64,000 nucleotides of DNA from Whitmania pigra (taxonomy: Eukaryota > Annelida > Clitellata > Hirudinida > Haemopidae): contig JAJTWR010000203.1 in the NCBI GenBank assembly GCA_021613335.1, positions 1-64,000 of the forward strand, read 5' to 3'. The translations under genes and the position numbers were made by a program. Each line of letters starts with the position of its first letter. Positions within the stretch are counted from its first letter, which is position 1. The notes beneath the pieces are model-generated. The model saw only the letters and a program-made list of their open reading frames with translations. It was not told the DNA's origin and did not search any database. Below are positions 46,973 to 56,757 of this stretch, piece by piece.

Positions 46973-48334
46973 GGTCGTGTCCCCATCCGTGGTGTAGGTG
47001 ATCAGTTGTCACTAGCGATCTCCGGGTAGGGTCGGGTTGCGAGACGCGCACCTAACCAGAGGATCACCGATGACCAACGAGATGATGAGCCTTCGCACGC
47101 TGGTGGAGAAGACCCCCGACGCGGATATCCTACGCGAGATGATCGGCTTTGCGGCCAAGCGCCTGATGGAGATGGAGGTCGGCAGCCTGACGGGCGCCGG
47201 CTACGGCGAGAAGAGCCCCGACCGGCTGGCGCAGCGCAATGGCTACCGGGACCGGGCCTGGGAGACACGCGCCGGAACCGTCGAGCTGCGCATCCCCAAG
47301 CTGCGCCAGGGAAGTTACTTCCCTGGCTTCCTGGAGCCGCGGCGGCTGGCCGAGAAGGCCCTGACAGCCGTGATCCAGGAAGCCTACGTCCAGGGTATCT
47401 CGACGCGCTCGGTCGATGATCTCGTCAAGGCGCTGGGCATGAGCGGCATCTCGAAGAGCCAGGTCAGCCGGCTGTGCGAAGAGATCGACGGCAAGGTGAA
47501 GGCCTTCCTCGAGCGGCCGATTGAGGGCGACTGGCCCTATCTGTGGGTCGATGCGACTTACGTGAAGGTGCGCCAAGCCGGGCGCATCGTCTCGGTGGCC
47601 GTCATCGTGGCGGTCGGGGTGAACACCGACGGCCGGCGCGAGGTGCTGGGCATGGATATCGGTCCATCGGAAGCCGAGACGTTCTGGACAGCCTTCCTGC
47701 GCAAGCTGGCGCGACGCGGCCTGCGCGGCGTGAAGCTTGTCGTCTCGGATGCCCACGAGGGCCTCAAGGCCGCTGTGTCGAAGGTTTTGACCGCCACCTG
47801 GCAGCGCTGCCGGGTGCACTTCATGCGCAACGCCCTTGCCCATGCGGGGCGCAGCGGCCGGCGCGTCGTCTCCGCCTTCATCGCCACGGCCTTCGCCCAA
47901 GATGACGCCGAGGCGGCGAGCGCCCAATGGAGGCGCGTCGCCGACCAGATCCGCCCCAAGGTCTCCAAGCTTGCCGCCTTGATGGACGAGGCGGAGCCCG
48001 ATGTGCTGGCCTACATGAGCTTTCCGCCGCAGCACCGCACCAAGCTGCACTCGACAAACCCGCTGGAGCGTCTCAATGGCGAAATCAAGCGGCGCACCGA
48101 GGTCGTCGGGATCTTCCCAACGAGGCCGCTATCGTCCGCCTCGTCGGCGCGATCCTGCTCGAACAGAACGACGAGTGGGCCGTGCAACGCGCCCGCTATA
48201 TGACGCTGGAAACCATCGCTCCTTTCGGCGATGATCCCACCGTCATCCTGCCCGTCGCGGCAGCCTGACCGGTTCGGCGCTGCCCCAGGACGCTGCCCAA
48301 GCTCGGCCACCTACACCACGGATGGGGACAGGAC
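46973..48334 (+). mobile_element. IS256-family insertion sequence with 9-bp target duplication
   Basis: The ends form inverted repeats of about 27 bp (46974-47000 and 48308-48334) with one mismatch, both reading inward through CCCCATCCGTGGTGTAGGTG. The element is flanked by CGTCAAAGC at 46964-46972 and 48335-48343, a 9-bp direct repeat as IS256 elements make. It split an IS110 transposase gene. Confidence 0.85.
47070..48268 (+). pseudogene. IS256 (Mutator-type) transposase, one frameshift
   Basis: The transposase of about 399 residues has the N-terminal '[20 protein letters not shown]', catalytic Asp regions '[18 protein letters not shown]' and '[14 protein letters not shown]', and the Glu segment '[20 protein letters not shown]'. 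Near 48117 one C appears lost from a C-run; the C-terminus continues in the next frame ('[20 protein letters not shown]', stop at 48268). Apart from this the gene is complete. Confidence 0.9.
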
Positions 48335-48613
48335 CGTCAAAGCTCTGAGAAGGCGAAGATTTTCACTGGCAACAGGCGTCCGGCTTCTGCGGAACAGCAT
48401 GAACCCGGCGATGAGTTCCGCGTCGATCCGATCTGTCTTTGCGCGCGCTCGAGAAAGAGCAAGGCCTTGATCTGTGCCGGAGGCAGTTGCGCTGCCTTGA
48501 TCCCCGCCGCGACGAGGGTAATCCAGAGCGCCCATTCCTGCCCGCCGATCGCTTCGAAGCCGACCTTGCCGCACACTTGGCATGCACTGGATCAGCGCAA
48601 GCAATTGTGAATG
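48335..48613 (-). pseudogene. IS110-family transposase, N-terminal part
   Basis: Two frames give 'FEAIGGQEWALWITLVAAG' with 'AAQLPPAQIKAL', then 'RAKTDRIDAELIAGF' with the conserved Asp residues of the DEDD domain, ending 'LLRALT' at the IS256 junction. One frameshift lies near 48450. The very start of the gene is cut off by the IS3 remnant. Confidence 0.75.
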
Positions 48614-49612
48614 TGGAGTGCTCCCCGTTTCAGCGGACAGATCGGCTGGTTTGCTTTAGCCCTGATGAACTGCCGAGGGGAAGGCATCTTGAGGGCGGAA
48701 TGGGGATGGATTTCGTTGTAGTCCTCGATCCATCCGTCGATAAGTCGGAGCGCCGTTGCGGCGTCCGGTAGGGGCGAGATGCGGATGCAATCCCGTTTCA
48801 GAGTTTTCACGAATGCCTCGGACATGCCGTTCGACTGGGGGCTGGCGACAGGGGTGAAGCAGGGTGTCAGATTGAGCGCCTGGGCAAACAGCCTCGTCTC
48901 CCTTGCCGTATAAGCCGAGCCATTGTCCGAGAGATGCTCGATAGCATGCGGGGCTCGGGTTGCTGCAAACCGCTTCTCGACTGCCTCCAGCATCATGTCG
49001 CGCACGTCCGAGCCGGAGATGCCTGCATCGGCAACAGGTAATCTGTCGTCGGTCATCGGGTTTTCCTTTCGGTCAGGTTGAAGTCTCGCAACTCCACTTT
49101 CTCCGACGGGCCCGGCGCCCACCTGACGTCTCGCGGAAAACGCAGCGCAATCGCCACCGCTTCCTCCACTCAAATCGCCTCCGAAATTACACCAGCTACG
49201 CGGACGCTATCCCTCCGCTTCCGGGGTTTTCGGCCAGACGGGCCAGAACATTCGAGCGGGTAACCCCGATGGCGTCACAGATGGCCGTCATGGGGTATCG
49301 TTCCGGACAATCGGAAGCGACAGCGAGCGCAACATCTGTTTTTTTGAGCCCGTGGCGTGGTCGAGCGCCTCCTTCAGGATCTTGGCTTCCATCGTTTTCT
49401 TGCCCAGAAGGCGCTGCAACTCACCGAACCTGATCTGCCAGCGCTTGCAGGCCGAAGCGGGGACAACAGGCTCTTCCGCAGCCGTGGCCATCAACGCGTC
49501 ATCATTCGCCAGACGACGCCAGGAAAAGAGCTGGTTCGGCGCAATTCCATGTCGACGCGCCACGTGGCTCACCGTCATGCGGGCTCCATCGTTTTCCGCG
49601 ATGATAGCCAGC
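48614..49612 (-). mobile_element. IS3-family remnant (truncated orfA, internally deleted orfB)
   Basis: The orfA fragment (about 49288-49612) encodes 'MTVSHVARRHGIAPNQLFSW' and the leucine-zipper part 'LQRLLGKKTMEAKILKEALD'; its first codons are cut away by the IS5 copy at 49613. The orfB part keeps 'IEHLSDNGSAYTARETRLFA', 'SPQSNGMSEAFVKTLKRDCI' and 'YNEIHPHSALKMPSPRQFI' (second Asp and Glu of the integrase core). About 120 residues including the first Asp are missing between its start and 'SDVRDMMLEAVEKRF'. The element is dead. The left end near 48614 is estimated. Confidence 0.8.
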
Positions 49613-50912
49613 TGGACGCCTCCGGAAACTGGCGTTGGTGACGATTTTATGATTCAATTGTCTGTATCGGTAGATGGATGGAGGCCTTGATGAAGGGTCA
49701 GGTTGGTTTCTGGGATTTCGAACACAGCCTTGAAGCTCTGTCGGCGGAAGGTGATCCGCTGGAGAAAAACTGGAGCGAACGGTCTGCTTCGAGCAGTTTC
49801 GCCCGGCTCTGAGCAAGGCGGTTCGACGTTCCGACCCCTCGAAAGGGGGACGCCCCGGGTTCGATGTGGCGCTGAAGTTCAAGATGCTGGTCTTGCAGGG
49901 GCTCTATGGCCTGTCACTCCAGCAGACGGCCTGCCAGGTGCAAGATCGCCTGACCTGGCTTCGGTTCTGCGGTTTGCGTCCCGGCGAAGCGGTTCCCGAC
50001 GCCAACACGCTGTGGGATTTTCGCGAGGCGCTGATCACGGCCAGGGCGCTGGACCGGCTGTTTCAAACCCTCGATCAGATGATTTCCGATGCAGGCTATC
50101 TTGCCATGGGCGGCCAGATCATTGACGCGACGCTGGTGGCAGCCCCACGCCAGCGCAACAAGGACAGCGAGAAAGAGGCGATCAAAGCCGGTCAAATCCC
50201 CGAAGCATGGAAGGGAAGCATGGAAGGACAGGCCGGCCAAATTACGGCAGAAGGATCGAGAGGCTCGCTGGACGATGAAACTCTCCAAAGCCAGGCCCAA
50301 AGAGGATGGGACGCCGCAGATCGATATCGCGACCCCGGTCTTTGGCTACAAAAGCCACATTTCCATTGACCGCCGACATGGTATCATCCGCCGCTGCCTC
50401 GTCACGGATGCCGCCGCCGCGGATGGAGCGCGGCTGCGAGAGGGGCTGATTGCCCGGAACACAGCCTCGGATGTATGGGCCGATACGGCATACCGCTCAA
50501 AGAGCAACGAGGAATTTCTGCTTGATCATGGCAAGGTCAGCCGCATCCATCGCAAGAAACCAAAGGGCAGACCGATGAGCAAGGCCACAGCGAGGGCCAA
50601 TGCGGTGAAGTCCAAAATCCGCGCCCGCGTTGAGCGCGTCTTCGCCGAACAGAAAGATCGCATGAGTCTCTTCATCCGAACCATCGGAAAAGCAAGAGCA
50701 GAGGCGACCATCACTCTGGCCAACATGGCTTACAACATGAAACGCTGGCGCTGGTTGGAAAAAATGAACCCCGTCTGACCCTGGGGAACAAGGAAAACCA
50801 GGTAAAGTCGCCTCGCAAACCCAGGAACATCGTCCTCTTCACCCGACTTATGCCAAAAAACAGCCATTCCTCAACCAGAGATCCTTAAAAATCAGATTTC
50901 CGGAGGTGTCCA
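49613..50912 (+). mobile_element. IS5-family insertion sequence, copy 1 (defective)
   Basis: The left end TGGACGCCTCCGGAAA (49613) and the right end (complement of TTTCCGGAGGTGTCCA, ending 50912) are imperfect inverted repeats. The transposase has 'PGFDVALKFKMLVLQGLYGL' (DUF772 region), 'GQIIDATLVAAPRQRN' (first Asp), 'VWADTAYRSKSNEEF' (second Asp) and 'KIRARVERVFAEQKDRM' (Glu). It is broken by two extra A near 49765 and by a 13-bp tandem duplication (50202-50214 repeated at 50215-50227). It cuts an IS3 orfA. Confidence 0.87.
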
Positions 50913-50913
50913 A

Positions 50914-51255
50914 ATGAAGAAAGTAATTTCGGCTTCTTTTTACTTTGCATTGTCAGTAATAATTTCTCTTATTTCATTTAAAATCGTTAGTGCATTTAAG
51001 ATAAGCGATTTATTCAAGAATCGCTCCCAAAATGGATGCTGGGAGTTAGATCATTGTGATTTTCAAAACTGGCAATTATTCATTATGGCGACTGCACTCT
51101 TATTTCCAATACTTGTATCGGTTTTTATAGGATATAAATCAAAAAATAATATCTTCTCTAAAGAAATCATAATTAATAGCTTACTTATATTCCTTATTGC
51201 CGTATTTAGTTATGCTGCATACTCATTAGTATTTGAGTGGATAACAACACTATAG
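50914..51255 (+). CDS. AT-rich small membrane protein between two IS5 copies
   Basis: The 113-residue product has an N-terminal hydrophobic segment ('SASFYFALSVIISLISF'), a short Cys-containing loop ('NGCWELDHCDF') and two further helices ('LFIMATALLFPILVSVFIG', 'NSLLIFLIAVFSYAAYSLVF'). I recognise no family. Base composition (about 30% GC by eye) and Lys/Ile/Asn-rich codons differ strongly from the rest of the window, so it was acquired from elsewhere. Its ATG begins two bases after the IS5 right end, whose terminal repeat supplies GGAGG seven bases before the start. The gene may have lost its original 5' end to the insertion. Confidence 0.55.
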   Translation: MKKVISASFYFALSVIISLISFKIVSAFKISDLFKNRSQNGCWELDHCDFQNWQLFIMATALLFPILVSVFIGYKSKNNIFSKEIIINSLLIFLIAVFSYAAYSLVFEWITTL

Positions 51256-51295
51256 AGTAAAGCCATATCACCAACATTTTAAGACTGACGTTTGA

Positions 51296-52600
51296 TGGAC
51301 GCCTCCGGAAACTGGCGTTGGTGACGATTTTATGATTTAATTGTCTGTATCGGTAGATGGATGGAGGCCCTGATGAAGGGTCAGGTTGGTTCTGGGATTT
51401 CGAACACAGCCTTGAAGCTCTGTCGGCGGAAGGTGATCCGCTGGAGAAACTGGAGCGAACGGTCTGCTTCGAGCAGTTTCGCCCGGCTCTGAGCAAGGCG
51501 GTTCGACGTTCCGACCCCTCGAAAGGGGGACGCCCCGGGTTCGATGTGGCGCTGAAGTTCAAGATGCTGGTCTTGCAGGGGCTCTATGGCCTGTCACTCC
51601 AGCAGACGGCCTGCCAGGTGCAAGATCGCCTGACCTGGCTTCGGTTCTGCGGTTTGCGTCCCGGCGAAGCGGTTCCCGACGCCAACACGCTGTGGGATTT
51701 TCGCGAGGCGCTGATCACGGCCAGGGCGCTGGACCCGCTGCTGTTTCAAACCCTCGATCAGATGATTTCCGATGCAGGCTATCTTGCCATGGGCGGCCAG
51801 ATCATTGACGCGACGCTGGTGGCAGCCCCACGCCAGCGCAACAAAGACAGCGAGAAAGAGGCGATCAAAGCCGGTCAAATCCCCGAAGCATGGAAGGGAA
51901 GCATGGAAGGACAGGCCGGCCAAATTACGGCAGAAGGATCGAGAGGCTCGCTGGACGATGATGAAACTCTCCAAAGCCAGGCCCAAAGAGGATGGGACGC
52001 CGCAGATCGATATCGCGACCCCGGTCTTTGGCTACAAAAGCCACATTTCCATTGACCGCCGACATGGTATCATCCGCCGCCGCCTCGTCACGGATGCCGC
52101 GCCGCGGCGGATGGAGCGCGGCTGCGAGAGGGGCTGATTGCCCGGAACACAGCCTCGGATGTATGGGCCGATACGGCATACCGCTCAAAGAGCAACGAGG
52201 AATTTCTGCTTGATCATGGCAAGGTCAGCCGCATCCATCGCAAGAAACCAAAGGGCAGACCGATGAGCAAGGCCACAGCGAGGGCCAATGCGGTGAAGTC
52301 CAAAATCCGCGCCCGCGTTGAGCGCGTCTTCGCCGAACAGAAAGATCGCATGAGTCTCTTCATCCGAACCATCGGAAAAGCAAGAGCAGAGGCGACCATC
52401 ACTCTGGCCAACATGGCTTACAACATGAAACGCTGGCGCTGGTTGGAAAAAATGAACCCCGTCTGACCCTGGGGAACAAGGAAAACCAGGTAAAGTCGCC
52501 TCGCAAACCCCGGAACATCGTCCTCTTCACCCGACTTATGCCAAAAAACAGCCCTTCCTCAACCAGAGATCCTTAAAAATCAGGTTTCCGGAGGTGTCCA
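51296..52600 (+). mobile_element. IS5-family insertion sequence, copy 2 (defective)
   Basis: This copy is in the same orientation as copy 1 and nearly identical to it, including the same 13-bp tandem duplication (51885-51897 repeated at 51898-51910). It differs by small indels: one T lost near 51392, a three-base insertion near 51740, a GAT repeat near 51960 and a change near 52100. The transposase is therefore broken too. The right end at 52600 interrupts an RTX-repeat gene. No convincing target duplication is seen on either copy. Confidence 0.87.
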
Positions 52601-53634
52601 TCAGCAGATCGTCGCCGCCGTTGCCATGGAGCGTGTCCCGATCCTTGCCGCCATGAAGCGTATCGTTGCCGAGGAAGCCATGCAGCAGATTGTCGCCGCT
52701 GGTGCCATACAGCAGATCGCTGTCATCGTTGGCAGGGGCGGGGGGGGAGGCGCAGGCGTGGGCGTGGGCGTGGGTGGAACAACCGTGTCGTTTACCCAGT
52801 AGGTGACGCGGTTATAGAAATAATTTACTAAAGTGGTTCCATGACTGTCCCCGCCATAAATTACTCTATCCTGACTATTAACGCCTATCACTGTAGGAAC
52901 GCCGCCAATATTCGTTATGATTGGACAGCCGATATTGCCATTACTTTCACCACCTCATCACCAGAGCGAGGAACTCGACTGGAGTCCCAGCGATACTCGA
53001 TTCCGACTCTTTCACCTCTCGGCGGTCTACGATCGACATAATCCGCATAGTCGTTAACCTGATCCACGACGATAGGGACGGTATACATCTGCTGGCCGCC
53101 GCCCATATCGCTCGAATAGGTTGCCAGGGTGAATCTGGCCCCAGCGCCAATATCGCCCAGGGTGGTTCTGGCGATCGGCAAATGGCCGGCCTGGCCGGCG
53201 CTGCCCAGGTTGGAAGGCAGGTTGATGACCCCGATGCCAAAGCCAAACGCAACCCCCTCGGGGAGCGGCGCGCGAGCGATATACTCTTCTGGCACATGCA
53301 GGCTTGTATTGCTGAAGGGATCCCTTCCGCCCGCGCTGGTGACGGTGACGTCGCCATAGGGCTTGACGGCGCCGTTCTGCGCCGCTGTAACCGTGATCTT
53401 TTTGGCAAAACCGTCCGCTGGGCGCCACAACAGCCAGGAAGAGGTTAAAACGTCATTGTCTCCGATCAGCACGCCGGCGCCGTACCGGTCGATAGTGCCG
53501 TCATCGTCGAAATCCACCGCGATGCGCACGACCGATTTATACGGGGTAGCAGCGGGATTGGCGACCGGCGACCGATCGTTCCAATTCATCCTCTCAGCCG
53601 TCCAATCGCTGTCGTGATGCGTACCGTCGCGCAT
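52601..53634 (-). pseudogene. Trypsin-fold protein with C-terminal RTX repeats, truncated by IS5
   Basis: The N-terminal 220 residues look like a V8/trypsin-type fold ('SVVRIAVDFDDDG', 'YGAGVLIGDNDVLTSSWLL', 'GFGIGVINLPSNLG'). After a frameshift near 52925 comes 'NGNIGCPIITNIGGVPTVIG', then a Pro-Thr linker and, after a shift in a C-run, calcium-binding nonapeptides ('LLYGTSGDN', 'LLHGFLGND', 'TLHGNGGDD'). RTX proteins leave by type I secretion without a signal peptide, consistent with the start at 53634 (CAGGAAG upstream). Positions expected to hold catalytic His and Ser read Trp and Ile, so it is probably inactive as a protease. The 3' end is lost at the IS5 boundary. Confidence 0.6.
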
Positions 53635-53849
53635 GGCGCTGGCTTCCTGTCGCAGGTCAGTTTTATTCTTCGCACCGATATTTCGTTGAGATGCGAACGC
53701 CGGCATATGCCGCGCTTTTGCGCCAGTTTTACCCAAAAATCCTTATAGACAAGAAAATATTCCTTGATTGTTTCCGGGTCGAATTTCATCGATCCGGATC
53801 TTGCCACCGCAACGCATCCATGCTCGCGACAGCGGCGATCCGTCGCCAT

Positions 53850-55149
53850 TCAAGCGCGGTCTTTGACAAAGTGTGCGATCTGAGCGCCATACTCGTAATA
53901 TAGTTCCTTGACCGGGCGCAAGGCCGGCGCGGTCAGCGCGCTGACCGGAGGGCAGCAGCTCCTCTTGCGCCAGCTGGCCAAGGATGAGTTTTGCCAAAAG
54001 CGCGCCAAACACCGTGCCAGGCGCGATGCCGCGGCCATTATATCCGGAAAATCCGACGATCTTTTCGTCGAAACGATGAAAGCGCGGCAAGGCGTCCTTG
54101 GTCATGCCGATCCAGCCATACCATTCATGGTCGAAATCAATGCGCGCCAGCTGTGGAAACAAACGCGACAGCGCCCGTTTCGCCCAGGCAACATGCACTG
54201 CCCGGCCGGCATTGCGTAACGCCCCGACGCTGCCAAACACCAGACGCCCTGCCTGGTCCAGGCGAAAGGAAGACAAAATCTCCCGCGTGTCCCACGCTCC
54301 TTCCTTGCCGGGCAGGATGGTTGCCCGTATATCAGGGGGCAGCGGCCGCGTCGCAAGGTTGAAATAGGGCAGGTATACCTGCTCGCGCCGCACGCTCCGC
54401 CAGGGGCCGACGCTATAGGCATCGGTTGCCACCGCCACCCATTGCGCCGTCGCCGAGCCGCCAGAGCCGGTTGCCAGCCGCCAGCCGCCGCCCTCCCGCC
54501 GGCAGGCGGTAACGGGCGAGCCGGTATGAATGACAGCGCCATTGGCAATCGCCGCAAGGGCCAGTCCGCGCGCATAGGCCAGCGGCTGCAAGGTGCCGGC
54601 GCGCCGGTCCCAAAGCGCTCCGGCATAAGCATCGGACCCGACGCGGGCGGCGGTTTCCTCAGCCGTCAGCAGCTTTACCGGCGCTGCGCGCTTGCGCCAT
54701 TGGCGCGCACGCTCGGTAATTTCGGCAAAGCCCGCCGCGCCGACCGCGCAGTGCAGCGTGCCGTTGCGCTCCAGCTCGCACTCTATTCCATGCCGATCGA
54801 TGAGCGCCATCACCGTTTGCGGTCCAGATCCCAGCAGCTCCAGCAGCCTTTCGCCATACGTTGCGCCCAGCGCGCCGGGCAGATCATCGGGCATGACCCA
54901 CATGCCGGCATTGATCAGCCCGACATTGCGCCCCGAGCCGCCATGACCGATCCCGTCCGCTTCCAGGACCACGACGCGGCGCCCGGCTTGCGCAAGATGC
55001 AACGCCGCGCACAGCCCGGTGAAACCGGCGCCAACCACGGCGATATCAGCGACGATATCGCCGCTCAGGCTCGCCGTTACCGGCGCCGCCGGCGCCGTCT
55101 CGTCCCATAACCGTGGGAACGGGCATTCCTTGACATGGTCATGCTCCAA
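53850..55149 (-). pseudogene. FAD-dependent amino acid/amine oxidase (DAO family), C-terminal frameshift
   Basis: This PuuB/DadA-like flavoenzyme of about 430 residues has the FAD site 'IAVVGAGFTGLCAALHLAQA', 'GSGRNVGLINAGMWVMP', 'YAGALWDRRAGTLQPLAYAR' and the C-terminal 'GFSGYNGRGIAPGTVFGALL'. The frame shifts near 53960, and the proper end ('ALRPVKELYYEYGAQIAHFV', stop at 53850) is in the next frame. A TTG at 55149 is the best start I see ('EHDHVKECPFPRLW'). It follows the ABC transporter genes on the same strand, so it probably oxidises the imported amino compound. Confidence 0.78.
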
Positions 55150-55238
55150 ACCTAGCGCTCGAGCAGATAACAGCGATCCATCGACACGATTGCGTCTTCT
55201 CATCCTGGCTGGAAGGTTTCGACCGGAGGAGGCTGGCG

Positions 55239-56069
55239 TTATTCGATCAAACGCGCAACGCCGGTCTCAGCCGCCGTTTTGTCGAGGCCGTAGGACTGCA
55301 AAATCCTGACGATGGTCCCGTCCTTATGCATGTCCTGGATATCGGCATCGAGCGCTTTGCCGAACTCCACGGCTTTCAGCGCGTAGGGAAAGGTTGTCTG
55401 GGCCGCTTCCTTGGTTGCGTTCACGCGCGGGTCAGGGGCCGCGACCGCGACCTTGATGTCTTTGAGCGCGCCTTTCTGTTGCGCGGCAACTCCGGTCGAA
55501 TAACCGTCGACGCCGGCATCGATGCGGCCAGCGAACAGATCCTGATGTAAATTGACCGAGTTCGGGTAAAGTTTCAGCGCGCTGCCGAACAGCGACTTCA
55601 AATCCGATACCCATAAATAGCCTTGAACAGTGCCGATTTTCTTGCCTTCGAGATCGGATACCTTTGTAAACTTCTCTTTCGAATAGATCGCCATTTGATC
55701 GGTATAAAGCGGAGCCGACAAATTCATCGCTTTGGCGCGCTCAGCCGTGCGATACCATGCGCCGCTCGTGATATCAGCCTGACCGGAAAGGATATATTGG
55801 ATGGCCGCCGCCGGATCGACGGCAACCGCCTTGATCTTCAGGCATTCGCGTTTGGCGAATTCCGTGGCGATATCGCTGTCTATCCCCTTCATCGCGCCGC
55901 TATTGTCGATGAAGGAATGCGGCGGATAGGTTGTGACCGCCACCGTCAGCGTCGCCGGTTCGATGGTGGTGAAACGGTGCCTGGGGGTGCAGTTCTGCGC
56001 CGACGCCGCCGTCGCCGACAAAACGACGCCCGCCATCAAAAGACCGCTCCAAAAGCGCTGTGCGACCAT
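55239..56069 (-). CDS. ABC transporter substrate-binding protein, family 3
   Basis: The 276-residue periplasmic protein has a signal peptide ('GLLMAGVVLSATAASAQ') and shows 'LTVAVTTYPPHSFIDNSGAM', 'GIDSDIATEFAKRE', 'ADITSGAWYRTAERAKAM' and 'LEGKKIGTVQGYLW', the family 3 (polar amino acid) layout. It lies between two permease genes upstream and an oxidase downstream. The ligand is uncertain; an amino acid or amine fits the context. Confidence 0.88.
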   Translation of the reverse strand: MVAQRFWSGLLMAGVVLSATAASAQNCTPRHRFTTIEPATLTVAVTTYPPHSFIDNSGAMKGIDSDIATEFAKRECLKIKAVAVDPAAAIQYILSGQADITSGAWYRTAERAKAMNLSAPLYTDQMAIYSKEKFTKVSDLEGKKIGTVQGYLWVSDLKSLFGSALKLYPNSVNLHQDLFAGRIDAGVDGYSTGVAAQQKGALKDIKVAVAAPDPRVNATKEAAQTTFPYALKAVEFGKALDADIQDMHKDGTIVRILQSYGLDKTAAETGVARLIE

Positions 56070-56094
56070 GCTTAAAGCTCCTTTCCATCGTGGA

Positions 56095-56757
56095 TCAACG
56101 TTGCGCGTAAAGCCCGGCGCGTTTTTCGATCCGATTGACGAGAAACGCGCCGGGGATTGAAACGCCGGCATAAAGAGCGCCAGCGCACAGTAAAGCCGGG
56201 AAATAGCGAAAGGTCGCGGAGCCGATCTCATAGGCGCGGCTGACCAGCTCCGGCAGAGCAATGGTAAAGCACAGCGACGTGCTTTGAAAAATCAGGATGG
56301 CGAACCCCAGCAACCCTGGCAGCGCCACGCGCAAAGCCTGCGGCAGCAGGACATAGCGCAGCTCGTCGACGCGGTCAAGACCGAGCGCCTCGGCCGCTTC
56401 GCTCTGCCCATGCGCGATCGATTGCAGACTGGCGCGGATGATCTCGCTGGTATAAGCGCCGGCGTTCCAGGCCAAAGCGATCGCCGCCGCCGGGAAGGAG
56501 TCGATGGCCATCCCGACCCCCGGCAAACCGAAATAGACGAATTGCAGCAGCACCAGGGCCGGCGCGCCGCGCCCGACTTCCACCAGAAACAGCGACAGGA
56601 CGCGCAGGGGCTTGACATCGGTCAGCACGCCAAGCGCCAGCAGAAGCCCGAACGGAATGCCGAGCAGAAGACTGAGCGCCGTTACTTGCAGGCTGATCGA
56701 AAAGCCGCTGAGCAGGTCCGGCAACCAGCGGACGATTTCATCGTAACTGGCCAGCAT
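56095..56757 (-). CDS. Polar amino acid ABC transporter permease
   Basis: The 220-residue permease has about five helices and the family loop 'GQSEAAEALGLDRVDELRYV' followed by 'LLPQALRVALPGLLGFAI', which contacts the ATPase; 'AGAYTSEIIRASLQSI' is also typical. The start at 56757 shares a base with the stop of the preceding permease gene. Upstream in-frame sequence to 57408 is only a shadow of that gene. Confidence 0.9.
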   Translation of the reverse strand: MLASYDEIVRWLPDLLSGFSISLQVTALSLLLGIPFGLLLALGVLTDVKPLRVLSLFLVEVGRGAPALVLLQFVYFGLPGVGMAIDSFPAAAIALAWNAGAYTSEIIRASLQSIAHGQSEAAEALGLDRVDELRYVLLPQALRVALPGLLGFAILIFQSTSLCFTIALPELVSRAYEIGSATFRYFPALLCAGALYAGVSIPGAFLVNRIEKRAGLYAQR

